Shown here piece by piece: positions 1-6,482 of a DNA stretch of 7,021 nt (position 1 is the first letter of the stretch; each line of letters begins with the position of its first letter). The DNA lies in NCBI GenBank assembly GCA_026984555.1, contig JALSRY010000759.1, forward strand, positions 1 through 7,021, in the 5' to 3' direction. This DNA comes from Phycisphaerae bacterium (lineage in GTDB: Bacteria > Planctomycetota > Phycisphaerae > UBA1845 > Fen-1342). The position numbers were made by a program, and so were the translations under genes. Under the pieces are notes generated by a model that was given only the letters and a program-made list of their open reading frames with translations, was not told the DNA's origin and ran no database searches.

Positions 1-1
1 C

Positions 2-1819
2 CCCGTCGAGGCGGACGGCCCGGCGGCGGGGTGGTTCGGCGGTTTTCGGATCACGCTCGAGGGGGCGGCATGGCCCCATGATTACTTCCTCAACCTCGAC
101 GTGCCGTATGCCGTCGGCGATCCGGACGCACCCGCGATGATTCGGATTTCGCCGGACGAGCGGAAGCAAGCCCCCGCGTGCCCGCCACGCCGCGCCGTTG
201 CGACGGCGCCGCCGGCGGACGCGGCGGACAGGAGCGCCGGGCAGGGTTCGGGCACCCTGGCTGGAACCGGCGCGCTGGCCGAGGCGCCGCGCGCGATGCT
301 CGATGTGCTGGCATGGAATACGCTTTATGACGCCCGCCGGCGGCTGGTCGTTTCCCCGGTAAGCCGCGACTGGTGTGCCGACTGGCGCGGTCCGATCGTT
401 TTCTGCTGGGACACGTTTTTCGCGGGACTGATGGCGGCGGCGGAGTCGCCGGCGCTGGCCCGTCACAACTTCGAGACCGCGCTGGCTTCGGTGGACACCC
501 TGGGGTTCGTGCCGAATTACGTCATGGCGCACGGGGCGGCGTCGCTCGACCGCTCGATGCCGCCGCTGGGCGCCTGGGCTATCTGGAAGACGCAGGCCGC
601 GACGCCCGATTGCGCATGGCTGGCGGAAATCTACCCGCGCCTGCGCCGATGGCACGCGTTCTGGTTCGCACGCCGCGACGGCAACGGCGACGGGTTGTTG
701 TCGTGGGGGTCCGACCCCGAGCCGATCTACGAGTTTCCCGACTTGTTGCCGTACAACCCGACACTGCGACACAGCGCGAAGGCCGCCTGCTGGGAAGCGG
801 GGTTGGACAACTCGCCGATGTACGACGACGTGCCGTTCAACCCGGACACGCACACGCTCGAACTCGACGACGTGGGCCTCAGCAGCTACTACGCGATGGA
901 TTGCGAGGCGCTGGCGTCGATCGCCGAGACGCTCGGACAGCCCCGCGAAGCCGCCGCATTCCGCCGGGAGCGCGAGACCATCGGCCGGCGGATCAACGAA
1001 CGGCTCTGGGACGAGACCGCCGGCATCTACTGCAACAGACACTGGGATGGCCGGTTCTCGCGGCGCTGGTCGCCAACCTCGTTCTTCCCCCTGGCCGCCG
1101 GCATCGCGCCGCCGGAACGCGCCGAGCGCCTCGTCGCCGATCACCTGCTCAACCCGGAAGAGTTCTGGGGCGAGTTCGTGATCCCCTCGATCTCCCGCCG
1201 CGATCCCGCCTTCGGCGACAACGACTACTGGCGCGGGCGCATCTGGGGACCGTTCAACCTGCTCGTCGCCGAAGGGTTGCGACGCTACCGCTGCGATGCC
1301 GCGGCGGCCGTGCTGGCCCGAAAAAGCCTCGACCTGTTCTTGCGCAATTGGCGATCCGACGGGGGAGTGTACGAAAACTACAACGCACAAACCGGCGTGG
1401 GCGGCGACGTCTGGAACGCCGACCGGTTCTACCACTGGGGCGGCCTGCTCGCGCTGGTGGCGATACAGGAATTGATCGACGTCGAGCCCGACGGTCGGCT
1501 GCGGATCGGTTCCGCGGAGTTCCCCGATGCGGCGATTCGCGGCTTCTCGCTCGGCGGCAGCCGGTGGGACATCGAGCTCGACGACGGCGTGCGTGCCTGG
1601 CGCGATGGCCGGCCCGTCCTGCAATGCTCGACGCGCGCCGTGATCCGTCTCCCGCTCGCCACCGCCGCGGACCGCGCCGTGCAGATCGGCACATCCCGAT
1701 CCGGACGACTGACCATCCACGAAGCCCCGTGCGCGTGCGACCGCGCCGTATTGCCCGGCGGCGCGATGCTCACGGGCACGACAAGCCCCACCGGCGTAAC
1801 GTTCACATGGAGCGTGTAA
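2..1819 (+). CDS. GH63/MGH1-like glycoside hydrolase, 5' end outside window
   Basis: Probable (alpha/alpha)6-barrel glycoside hydrolase, related to GH63 enzymes such as mannosylglycerate/glucosylglycerate hydrolases and YgjK-type alpha-glucosidases. The frame is open from base 2 with no stop, so 605 residues are visible and the true start lies upstream; the GTG at 101 is internal. Residues 1-50 look like the end of an N-terminal beta domain, followed by a Pro/Ala/Gly-rich linker (about bases 160-285). Family-type motifs follow: WDTFF (W at base 407), WGSDP (base 704), WEAGLDNSP with Asp at 806-808, NDYWRGRIWGP near 1220-1252, and VYENYN with Glu at 1373-1375. By comparison with GH63, that Asp is the likely general acid and that Glu the likely base. 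The last 100 or so residues look beta-rich. The substrate cannot be assigned: mannosylglycerate, glucosylglycerate or an alpha-glucoside are all possible. Localisation is unknown because the N-terminus is missing. It converges on the radical SAM gene, with 67 nt between the stops. Confidence 0.85.
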   Translation, partial: PVEADGPAAGWFGGFRITLEGAAWPHDYFLNLDVPYAVGDPDAPAMIRISPDERKQAPACPPRRAVATAPPADAADRSAGQGSGTLAGTGALAEAPRAMLDVLAWNTLYDARRRLVVSPVSRDWCADWRGPIVFCWDTFFAGLMAAAESPALARHNFETALASVDTLGFVPNYVMAHGAASLDRSMPPLGAWAIWKTQAATPDCAWLAEIYPRLRRWHAFWFARRDGNGDGLLSWGSDPEPIYEFPDLLPYNPTLRHSAKAACWEAGLDNSPMYDDVPFNPDTHTLELDDVGLSSYYAMDCEALASIAETLGQPREAAAFRRERETIGRRINERLWDETAGIYCNRHWDGRFSRRWSPTSFFPLAAGIAPPERAERLVADHLLNPEEFWGEFVIPSISRRDPAFGDNDYWRGRIWGPFNLLVAEGLRRYRCDAAAAVLARKSLDLFLRNWRSDGGVYENYNAQTGVGGDVWNADRFYHWGGLLALVAIQELIDVEPDGRLRIGSAEFPDAAIRGFSLGGSRWDIELDDGVRAWRDGRPVLQCSTRAVIRLPLATAADRAVQIGTSRSGRLTIHEAPCACDRAVLPGGAMLTGTTSPTGVTFTWSV

Positions 1820-1886
1820 GAGACTCGGCCCGCCGCCGACCCGCCCGACACCGGCGAAAGACGCGACCGGACCGGTGCGTGGCTCG

Positions 1887-3521
1887 CTACGACCGCCGGT
1901 TTGCGGCGCGCCGAAGCCCGGCCGCCGCCTGAACCAACGGATCACTCCCCGCTACCGCGAGGGACGCGACACGGTCGAGACCGGCGGCCGCGGCGCAGCA
2001 GGTCGCCTCTTCGAGACCATGACCGTTGTCGCCCGCGGCGGCGGTGGTGTCGGCTGCTTCGGCACCGGCAAGCTCCCAGGCCTCGGGCGGGTAGTCCCAC
2101 GCGTCGGCGTCGTTGTAGAGAAAATCGCGAAACGCGGGCACGCGCCGCCCGCGCGAGGCGTAGTAATAGCGAATGCCTTTCCAAATCGCGACGTTGGCAA
2201 TCCACGATCGCCACTTGAGCGGCAGCAGGCGCAACCGGCGCAGCGCCGAGCCGAGCGTGAAGAACTCCGCGAACGCCGCCATCTGCGCGTGGCGAAGTTG
2301 CTGGGGCGACATTTGCCTGGGCTCGAACACCACCGAGGCACCATTGTAGCGCTCCCAGTCGAAGGTGCGGATGCGTCCTTCCCGTCGAAACTGCTCGAAA
2401 AACGCCGTGCCGGGATAGGGCGTCAGAATCGGGTAACAGCTCATCGACAGGTTCATCCGCTGGGCGAAGTGGCAGGCGTTGCGGCAGTCCTTCCACGAAT
2501 CGTGATCGAAACCGAAGATGAACGCCCCCCACAGGTTGATGCCGTAGCTCTGGATCTTGCGGATCCGCCACTCGTAGGTGTCCGGCGAAACGAACTTCTT
2601 GCCGGCCTCGGCGAGCGTGTCGCCCTTGGGGCTTTCGAGGCCGAGGATCAGCCCGACACAGCCGCTGGCCTTCATCGCGGCCAGCAGCCGGTCGTTGCTC
2701 GCGATCAGGCAGTCGCACTGGCTCGCCCAGGCGATATGCAGCGGCCGCAACGCCTCGCACAACTCGAGCGCCCACTTTTGCTTCCCGCCGAAGTTGTCAT
2801 CAGCGAAAATGTAGCACCACGCCTTGTGACGCTCCTTGGCCTCGCGGATTTCCTCCACGATGTCGCCGATCTCACGCTGCCGAAACTTGTGCCCGAACAC
2901 TCCCGGCGTCGTGCAGAAATTGCAGCGATGCGGACAACCACGCGTCGTCTGGATCGGGTTGGCGATCAGGTAGTCCGCCGGATCGAGAAGATCTTTGCGC
3001 GGGGTGGCGATCTCCGCCGGGGGATACGCGGCCCAGTCATACACGCGGTGAATCGCGCTGCGCGGATCCTCGCCGCGCCGAACCGCCGCTTCCCAGTCGG
3101 CGATCAGATGGGGCAGCGTGGATTCGGCGTCGCCCTTGCAGACGGCATCGGCGTGAAGAAGGGCCTCGTCCGGCAGGGCGCTGGGATGAATCCCCCCCAG
3201 CACCACGGTCACGCCCAGTTGCCGGTAGGCATCCGCCAGGTCGTAGGCCCGGCGGGCCTGCGTGGTCATCGCGGAAATCCCGACGATATCCACGTCCGCC
3301 GTCGCCCGGTGCGGTGCGGTCAACAAGCACTCGTCGATCACCTCGACATCCCAGGTGCGGGGCATGACCGCCGCACAGATCGTCAGCCCGGTCGGCGCGA
3401 AGATGGCCTTGCGCGTGAACGTCATCTTGCGTATCAGCTCGGGCATCGTGATGTTGCTCAGCGGCGAATTGGGATTGATGAAGCGAATCCGTCGTCGCTC
3501 CGCGGGCGTTGCCGGAACCAT
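1887..3521 (-). CDS. B12-binding-type radical SAM protein, substrate unknown
   Basis: Predicted radical SAM enzyme of the class that pairs a cobalamin-binding domain with a radical SAM core, 544 residues from the chosen start. Residues about 10-145 form a Rossmann-like B12-binding-type domain, with PTGLTICAAV near 43-52, DVDIVGIS near 76-83 and GGIHPS at 109-114. The radical SAM core spans about 185-400, with the [4Fe-4S] motif CPHRCNFC (Cys196, 200, 203), FADDNFGG at 239-246 and LGLESP near 293-298. The stretch SCYPILTPYPGT (361-372) and the region after it resemble the C-terminal part of relatives that include hopanoid methylases. Residues 485-544 are an alanine-rich, low-complexity tail. 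I chose ATG 3521 because GGGAG sits 6 nt upstream. ATG 3527 is only two codons further out and has no spacer. The frame stays open to 3695, but that extension would overlap tsaE and looks non-coding. Many relatives are methyltransferases, but neither a reaction nor B12 binding is proven; no DxHxxG B12 motif is evident. Ends convergently with the glycoside hydrolase. Confidence 0.92.
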   Translation of the reverse strand: MVPATPAERRRIRFINPNSPLSNITMPELIRKMTFTRKAIFAPTGLTICAAVMPRTWDVEVIDECLLTAPHRATADVDIVGISAMTTQARRAYDLADAYRQLGVTVVLGGIHPSALPDEALLHADAVCKGDAESTLPHLIADWEAAVRRGEDPRSAIHRVYDWAAYPPAEIATPRKDLLDPADYLIANPIQTTRGCPHRCNFCTTPGVFGHKFRQREIGDIVEEIREAKERHKAWCYIFADDNFGGKQKWALELCEALRPLHIAWASQCDCLIASNDRLLAAMKASGCVGLILGLESPKGDTLAEAGKKFVSPDTYEWRIRKIQSYGINLWGAFIFGFDHDSWKDCRNACHFAQRMNLSMSCYPILTPYPGTAFFEQFRREGRIRTFDWERYNGASVVFEPRQMSPQQLRHAQMAAFAEFFTLGSALRRLRLLPLKWRSWIANVAIWKGIRYYYASRGRRVPAFRDFLYNDADAWDYPPEAWELAGAEAADTTAAAGDNGHGLEEATCCAAAAGLDRVASLAVAGSDPLVQAAAGLRRAANRRS

Positions 3522-3527
3522 GCGCAT

Positions 3528-3532
3528 CTCCC
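3528..3532 (-). promoter_or_regulatory. Ribosome binding site of the radical SAM gene
   Basis: The minus strand reads GGGAG here, 6 nt before the ATG at 3521. It touches the alternative ATG at 3527 with no spacer, so it favours 3521 as the start. Confidence 0.7.
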
Positions 3533-3566
3533 GCCCCCGATCGGTCGTTTCCCCCCAAACGCCATC

Positions 3567-3594
3567 ATTATCCGCCCGCGGCCAACAGAGTCCA
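3567..3594 (-). promoter_or_regulatory. Possible sigma70-type promoter of the radical SAM gene
   Basis: On the minus strand, TGGACT (3594-3589; 4 of 6 matches to TTGACA) and GATAAT (3572-3567; 5 of 6 matches to TATAAT) are separated by 16 nt. The -10 lies about 45 nt before the start codon. An AT-rich hexamer stands out in this GC-rich sequence. If real, the radical SAM gene can be transcribed separately from the tsaE-containing operon. The evidence is by eye only. Confidence 0.35.
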
Positions 3595-3620
3595 GCACGA
3601 AGTGCGCCGCCCGCTCCGGA

Positions 3621-3640
3621 CGCGAAAGCCGCGCTTCGCG
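3621..3640. repeat. Imperfect inverted repeat in the tsaE to radical SAM gap
   Basis: On the minus strand CGCGAAGC (3640-3633) can pair with GCTTTCGCG (3629-3621), giving 8 bp with one bulged T and a 3-nt loop. A competing 5-bp hairpin, CCGCG/CGCGG at 3641-3629, uses some of the same bases. It lies about 27 nt upstream of the putative -35 box. It could be an operator or an RNA structure at the end of the tsaE message, or chance in GC-rich DNA. Confidence 0.3.
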
Positions 3641-3659
3641 GATTCGCTCGCAGCGACCA

Positions 3660-3675
3660 GCGCCCGCCCGGGCGC
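3660..3675 (-). terminator. GC hairpin directly after the tsaE stop
   Basis: The 16 bases immediately after the tsaE TAA form a perfect inverted repeat, GCGCCC/GGGCGC around a 4-nt loop. No U-tract follows (the next bases are TGGTCGCTGC), so it is not a classical intrinsic terminator. It may stabilise the 3' end of the message or attenuate transcription. In DNA this GC-rich a short hairpin can also be chance, but its position against the stop codon is suggestive. Confidence 0.35.
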
Positions 3676-4116
3676 TTACGCAGGCATGACCACACGCACC
3701 AGGCGGTCGGCGCCGGCGTAGGCGAGCTCGACGCGAACCGTCGGCGCGTCCAGCACGCGCGGGAAGCGGTCGGCCCACTCGATCGCCACCACCGCCCCGC
3801 CGCCGGCCAGCACCTCTTCCAGCCCCAGCTCGACCAGCTCTTCGAGCGATCCCAGCCGGTAAGCGTCGCAATGGTAGAACGTCACCCGCCCCGGATACTC
3901 GCGCACCAACACGAACGTCGGACTGACAACCGGCTCCCCCGGGTCGACACCCAGCCCCAGCGCCAACCCTTTGGCGAATTGCGTCTTCCCCGCGCCGAGT
4001 GGTCCGCACAGCTCGACGACCTCCCCGCCTGCCAACCGCGCGCCCAGCGCGCGGCCCAACGCGACGGTCTGGGCGGGACTGCGTGAGATCGTTTCATCCG
4101 CGCGCATCTGCGCCAC
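3676..4116 (-). CDS. tsaE: tRNA t6A biosynthesis ATPase TsaE
   Basis: P-loop ATPase of the bacterial TsaB-TsaD-TsaE complex, which acts in the cytoplasm to put threonylcarbamoyl on A37 of ANN-decoding tRNAs; TsaE drives the catalytic cycle by ATP hydrolysis. The 146-residue product has the normal family length. Visible landmarks are the Walker A motif GPLGAGKT (38-45), SPTF (65-68), the HCDAYRL block (82-88, conserved Asp and Tyr-Arg) and IEWADR (112-117, conserved Glu-Trp). I chose GTG 4116 because GGGAG lies 7 nt upstream. The alternatives are GTG 4134, with no such site, and ATG 4107, which is 16 nt from it. The gene overlaps the end of thiL by 23 bp, so translation is probably coupled to thiL. 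tsaB and tsaD are not in this window. The assignment is firm; the exact start is likely. Confidence 0.96.
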   Translation of the reverse strand: MAQMRADETISRSPAQTVALGRALGARLAGGEVVELCGPLGAGKTQFAKGLALGLGVDPGEPVVSPTFVLVREYPGRVTFYHCDAYRLGSLEELVELGLEEVLAGGGAVVAIEWADRFPRVLDAPTVRVELAYAGADRLVRVVMPA

Positions 4117-5071
4117 GAAAATGCTCCCAACCACGAATCTCCAACGCCGTCGCCTGCCCGTGCCCGTCCCGCAGCCGCAACACCGGCGCCGCGAGCATCC
4201 GCCCCAGCGGCAACAGCCCCAGCTCGTGGATATCCGCTTCCGGCGCCTCCTCGGGAACCACCACGATCAGTTCGAAATCCTCGCCGTCGTAGAGCGCGTG
4301 ATCGCGCGCCGACCGGCCGGTCTGACGGGCCATCGCTTCGGCGTCGGGGTGGATCACCGCGTCCAGGGCGCCCGCGTCGATCTCCGCTCCGCAGCCCGAC
4401 GCCTCGCAAATGTGCCACAAGTCGATCACCAGCCCGTCGCTGATGTCGATCATCGCGCGGGGCTGAAGCCGGCGGTTGATTTCCAGCGCCTCGCGGACGC
4501 GCGGGCGCGGGTGGAGGTGGCGGCCGAGCAGCGACCCCCCGACGCGACCGCTGAGATAGATGCCGTCGCCCGGTCGCGCGCCGCCCCGCAGCACGGGCGC
4601 CCGCGCGCCATCGGGACGGGCGATCACGGTGACGGCCACGACGGTTGGTTGCGGCCAACTGTTCGTGTCGCCTCCGACCAGCGGGCAGCCGAAGGCCTCC
4701 CCGCAGTCGCGGATACCGCGAAACAGCTCGACGGCGTCGTCCATCGACAGATCATCTGACAGCGCGACCGCGCACAACGCCGCCACCGGAACCGTAGCGC
4801 ACGCGGCGCAGTCGCTCAGGTTGACCGCCATCGCCTTGCGTCCGATGTCGCGCCAGGCGTGCGCTGCGCTGCGAAAATCCACCCCGTCCATGAGCATGTC
4901 CGTGGACCACAGCAATGCACCCGCCTCCGGCCCGATTCCCGCGAGGTCGTCGCCGAACGGTACGCCGCCCGGCGTGGCGCGCAGCTCGCCGGCAAGGCGC
5001 GCGATCAGGGCGCGCTCGCCTCGGAGCGGCACGCCGGTGAAATCGGAGCTGGGGGGAGGCTGGTCGGGCAC
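4094..5071 (-). CDS. thiL: Thiamine-monophosphate kinase ThiL
   Basis: Cytoplasmic ATP-dependent kinase that converts thiamine monophosphate to thiamine diphosphate, the last step of coenzyme synthesis. The product is 325 residues, normal for ThiL. In order it shows the metal-binding GDDLAGI (40-46), STDMLMDGVDF (56-66), KAMAVNLSD (79-87), VGGDTN (132-137), DISDGL (209-214), DGEDFEL (262-268) and a typical GWEHF near the C-terminus. All key acidic metal ligands expected for the family appear present. Residue 262 is Asp in DGEDFEL, where GGEDYEL is commoner; this looks like a lineage variant. I chose GTG 5071 because GGAG lies 7 nt upstream. ATG 5095 or 5092 would add eight or seven residues but has no ribosome binding site. 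About 117 nt separate it from the murA stop, and tsaE overlaps its 3' end. No other thi gene is in view. Confidence 0.96.
   Translation of the reverse strand: MPDQPPPSSDFTGVPLRGERALIARLAGELRATPGGVPFGDDLAGIGPEAGALLWSTDMLMDGVDFRSAAHAWRDIGRKAMAVNLSDCAACATVPVAALCAVALSDDLSMDDAVELFRGIRDCGEAFGCPLVGGDTNSWPQPTVVAVTVIARPDGARAPVLRGGARPGDGIYLSGRVGGSLLGRHLHPRPRVREALEINRRLQPRAMIDISDGLVIDLWHICEASGCGAEIDAGALDAVIHPDAEAMARQTGRSARDHALYDGEDFELIVVVPEEAPEADIHELGLLPLGRMLAAPVLRLRDGHGQATALEIRGWEHFRGADARG
4124..4128 (-). promoter_or_regulatory. Ribosome binding site of tsaE, inside thiL
   Basis: The minus strand reads GGGAG here, 7 nt before the GTG at 4116 and inside the last codons of thiL. It decides the tsaE start in favour of GTG 4116 over GTG 4134 and ATG 4107. 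Confidence 0.65.
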
Positions 5072-5078
5072 ACCGTTT

Positions 5079-5082
5079 CTCC
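5079..5082 (-). promoter_or_regulatory. Ribosome binding site favouring thiL start at GTG 5071
   Basis: The minus strand reads GGAG, 7 nt before GTG 5071. The upstream ATG pair at 5095/5092 is preceded by CCGCCGCGGT, with no recognisable site. The spacing matches that of murA and tsaE. Confidence 0.55.
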
Positions 5083-5188
5083 GGGTCGCCATCATACCGC
5101 GGCGGCGCGGACTTCGGCGGGATCACGCAGCCCACGCCGCGCCGGTCACCATCCGAACCGAACGACGCCGCGGCGCCGGGCGGCGGTG

Positions 5189-6469
5189 CTACTCCTGGTC
5201 GCCTTCGAGACGCTCGATTTCGGCGCCGACGCCCCGCAGCTTCTCGTCGATCCGTTCGTAACCGCGGTCGATGTGGTAGATGCGGTGGATGCGTGTCGTC
5301 CCGCGGGCGGCGAGGCCGGCCAGCACAAGCGCCGCCGAGGCGCGCAGGTCGGACGCCATCACCGGCGCTCCCACGAGGCGCTTGACGCCTTGCACGATCA
5401 CCGTCGGACCGGCCTTGTGCAGCCGGGCGCCCATGCGGCTCAGTTCGGCGACGTGCAGGAACCGGTCCGGGAAGATTTTCTCGGTGATGATGCTGTTGCC
5501 GTCGGCCAGGCAGAGCAAAGCCATGAGCTGGGCCTGGAGGTCGGTCGGCATGCCGGGGAACGGTTGCGTCGTGACTTCGATCGGTTCGAGCCGGCGCGAG
5601 GACGATACCGTGACCAGCTCGCCTTTGCGTTCGACCTGCACGCCGACCGCGGCGAGCCGGTCCACGAACGCGAGCAGATGATCGAGCCGGCAGTTCTCCA
5701 GATCGAGCTCGCCGTTGGTGATCGCGGCGGCGACCATGAACGTCCCCGCCTCGATCCGGTCGGGAATGATGCGGTATTCGCAACCCTTCAGTTCCCGAAC
5801 TCCCTCGATGATGATCCGCGGGGTGCCCTGGCCGCTGATCGAGGCGCCGCACTTGTTGAGGAAATCCGCCAGATCGACGATCTCCGGCTCGCAAGCGGCC
5901 ATCTCGATCACGGTGGTTCCCTCGGCCAGGACCGCCGCCATCATGGCGTTGGCGGTCCCGAGCACACTCGAACCGAACGGGCCGCCGAGGAACATCTCCG
6001 TCCCGCGCAGCTTCTTGGCCTTGCCCACGATGTCGCCGCTGACGAGTTCCACATCGGCCCCGAGCAGCCGCATGGCCCGGATATGCAGGTCCACGGGACG
6101 ATCCCCGATGGCGCACCCGCCGGGCATGGCGACCTGGGCCTTGTGACGCTTGGCCAGCAGCGGCCCGAGCACGCAGATCGACGCGCGCATCTTGCGCACG
6201 ATGTCGTACTCGGCCTGGCAGTTCATTTCATCCTGCACGACGAGACGCAGCGCACCGTCGGGCCGGCGCTCGACCTCGACCCCCAACATCCCCAGCAGTT
6301 CCCCGAGAAACGCGACATCAGCCACGCGGGGAACATCGTGCAGAATCACCTCTCCTTCGCACAGCAGCGAAGCCGCCATGATCGGCAAGGCCGCGTTCTT
6401 GGCCCCGCCGATGCGTACCTGCCCGCGCAGGCGATTGGTGCCGTTGATCTGAAAAAAGGGCAGTCCCAC
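5189..6469 (-). CDS. murA: UDP-N-acetylglucosamine 1-carboxyvinyltransferase MurA
   Basis: First committed enzyme of peptidoglycan synthesis: transfers enolpyruvate from phosphoenolpyruvate to UDP-GlcNAc in the cytoplasm. The 426-residue product is full length. Visible active-site residues are Lys24-Asn25 in GGAKNAALP, the catalytic Cys119 in PGGCAIGDRPVD (E. coli Cys115), Arg124 (E. coli Arg120), Asp310 in PTDLQAQ (E. coli Asp305) and Arg402 in IDRGYER (E. coli Arg397). Cys119 is the residue that fosfomycin alkylates. By family knowledge the enzyme should therefore be sensitive, unlike MurA forms with Asp at this position. The start is GTG 6469, supported by AAGGAG 7 nt upstream. Only 12 nt separate it from the prmC stop, so the two genes are probably co-transcribed and coupled. 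The next gene, thiL, follows after about 117 nt with no convincing terminator or promoter between. Identification is very secure. Confidence 0.98.
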   Translation of the reverse strand: MGLPFFQINGTNRLRGQVRIGGAKNAALPIMAASLLCEGEVILHDVPRVADVAFLGELLGMLGVEVERRPDGALRLVVQDEMNCQAEYDIVRKMRASICVLGPLLAKRHKAQVAMPGGCAIGDRPVDLHIRAMRLLGADVELVSGDIVGKAKKLRGTEMFLGGPFGSSVLGTANAMMAAVLAEGTTVIEMAACEPEIVDLADFLNKCGASISGQGTPRIIIEGVRELKGCEYRIIPDRIEAGTFMVAAAITNGELDLENCRLDHLLAFVDRLAAVGVQVERKGELVTVSSSRRLEPIEVTTQPFPGMPTDLQAQLMALLCLADGNSIITEKIFPDRFLHVAELSRMGARLHKAGPTVIVQGVKRLVGAPVMASDLRASAALVLAGLAARGTTRIHRIYHIDRGYERIDEKLRGVGAEIERLEGDQE

Positions 6470-6476
6470 GGTCGCG

Positions 6477-6482
6477 CTCCTT
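6477..6482 (-). promoter_or_regulatory. Ribosome binding site of murA at the prmC stop
   Basis: The minus strand reads AAGGAG, 7 nt before GTG 6469. Its first base is the last base of the prmC TGA stop. A ribosome ending on prmC would sit on the murA initiation region, which supports translational coupling and fixes the GTG start. Confidence 0.8.

Noticed and set aside
101..1819. GTG at 101 as the true start of the glycoside hydrolase
   Set aside because: The frame is open to the window edge, and the upstream 33 codons read as plausible protein (GWFGGFRITLEG, HDYFLNLD), so the gene continues to the left.
1820..1886. Bidirectional terminator between the two convergent genes
   Set aside because: I find only a short palindrome (ACCGGACCGGT, 1866-1876) and a 5-bp stem, with no T-tract on either strand.
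1875..3689. Long plus-strand open frame (604 codons) opposite the radical SAM gene
   Set aside because: Its translation is Arg/Gly/Ala/Pro-rich without domain motifs, and it lies exactly opposite a well-supported gene. Antisense open frames of this length are common in GC-rich DNA.
3522..3695. 58-residue N-terminal extension of the radical SAM protein in the same open frame
   Set aside because: It would overlap the tsaE stop, its sequence looks non-coding, and a GGGAG site 6 nt before ATG 3521 supports the shorter form.
5166..5185. Hairpin just after the murA stop (CGCCGC/GCGGCG, 8-nt loop) as a terminator
   Set aside because: The stem is only 6 bp with no U-tract, and the surrounding sequence is almost all G and C, so chance pairing is expected.
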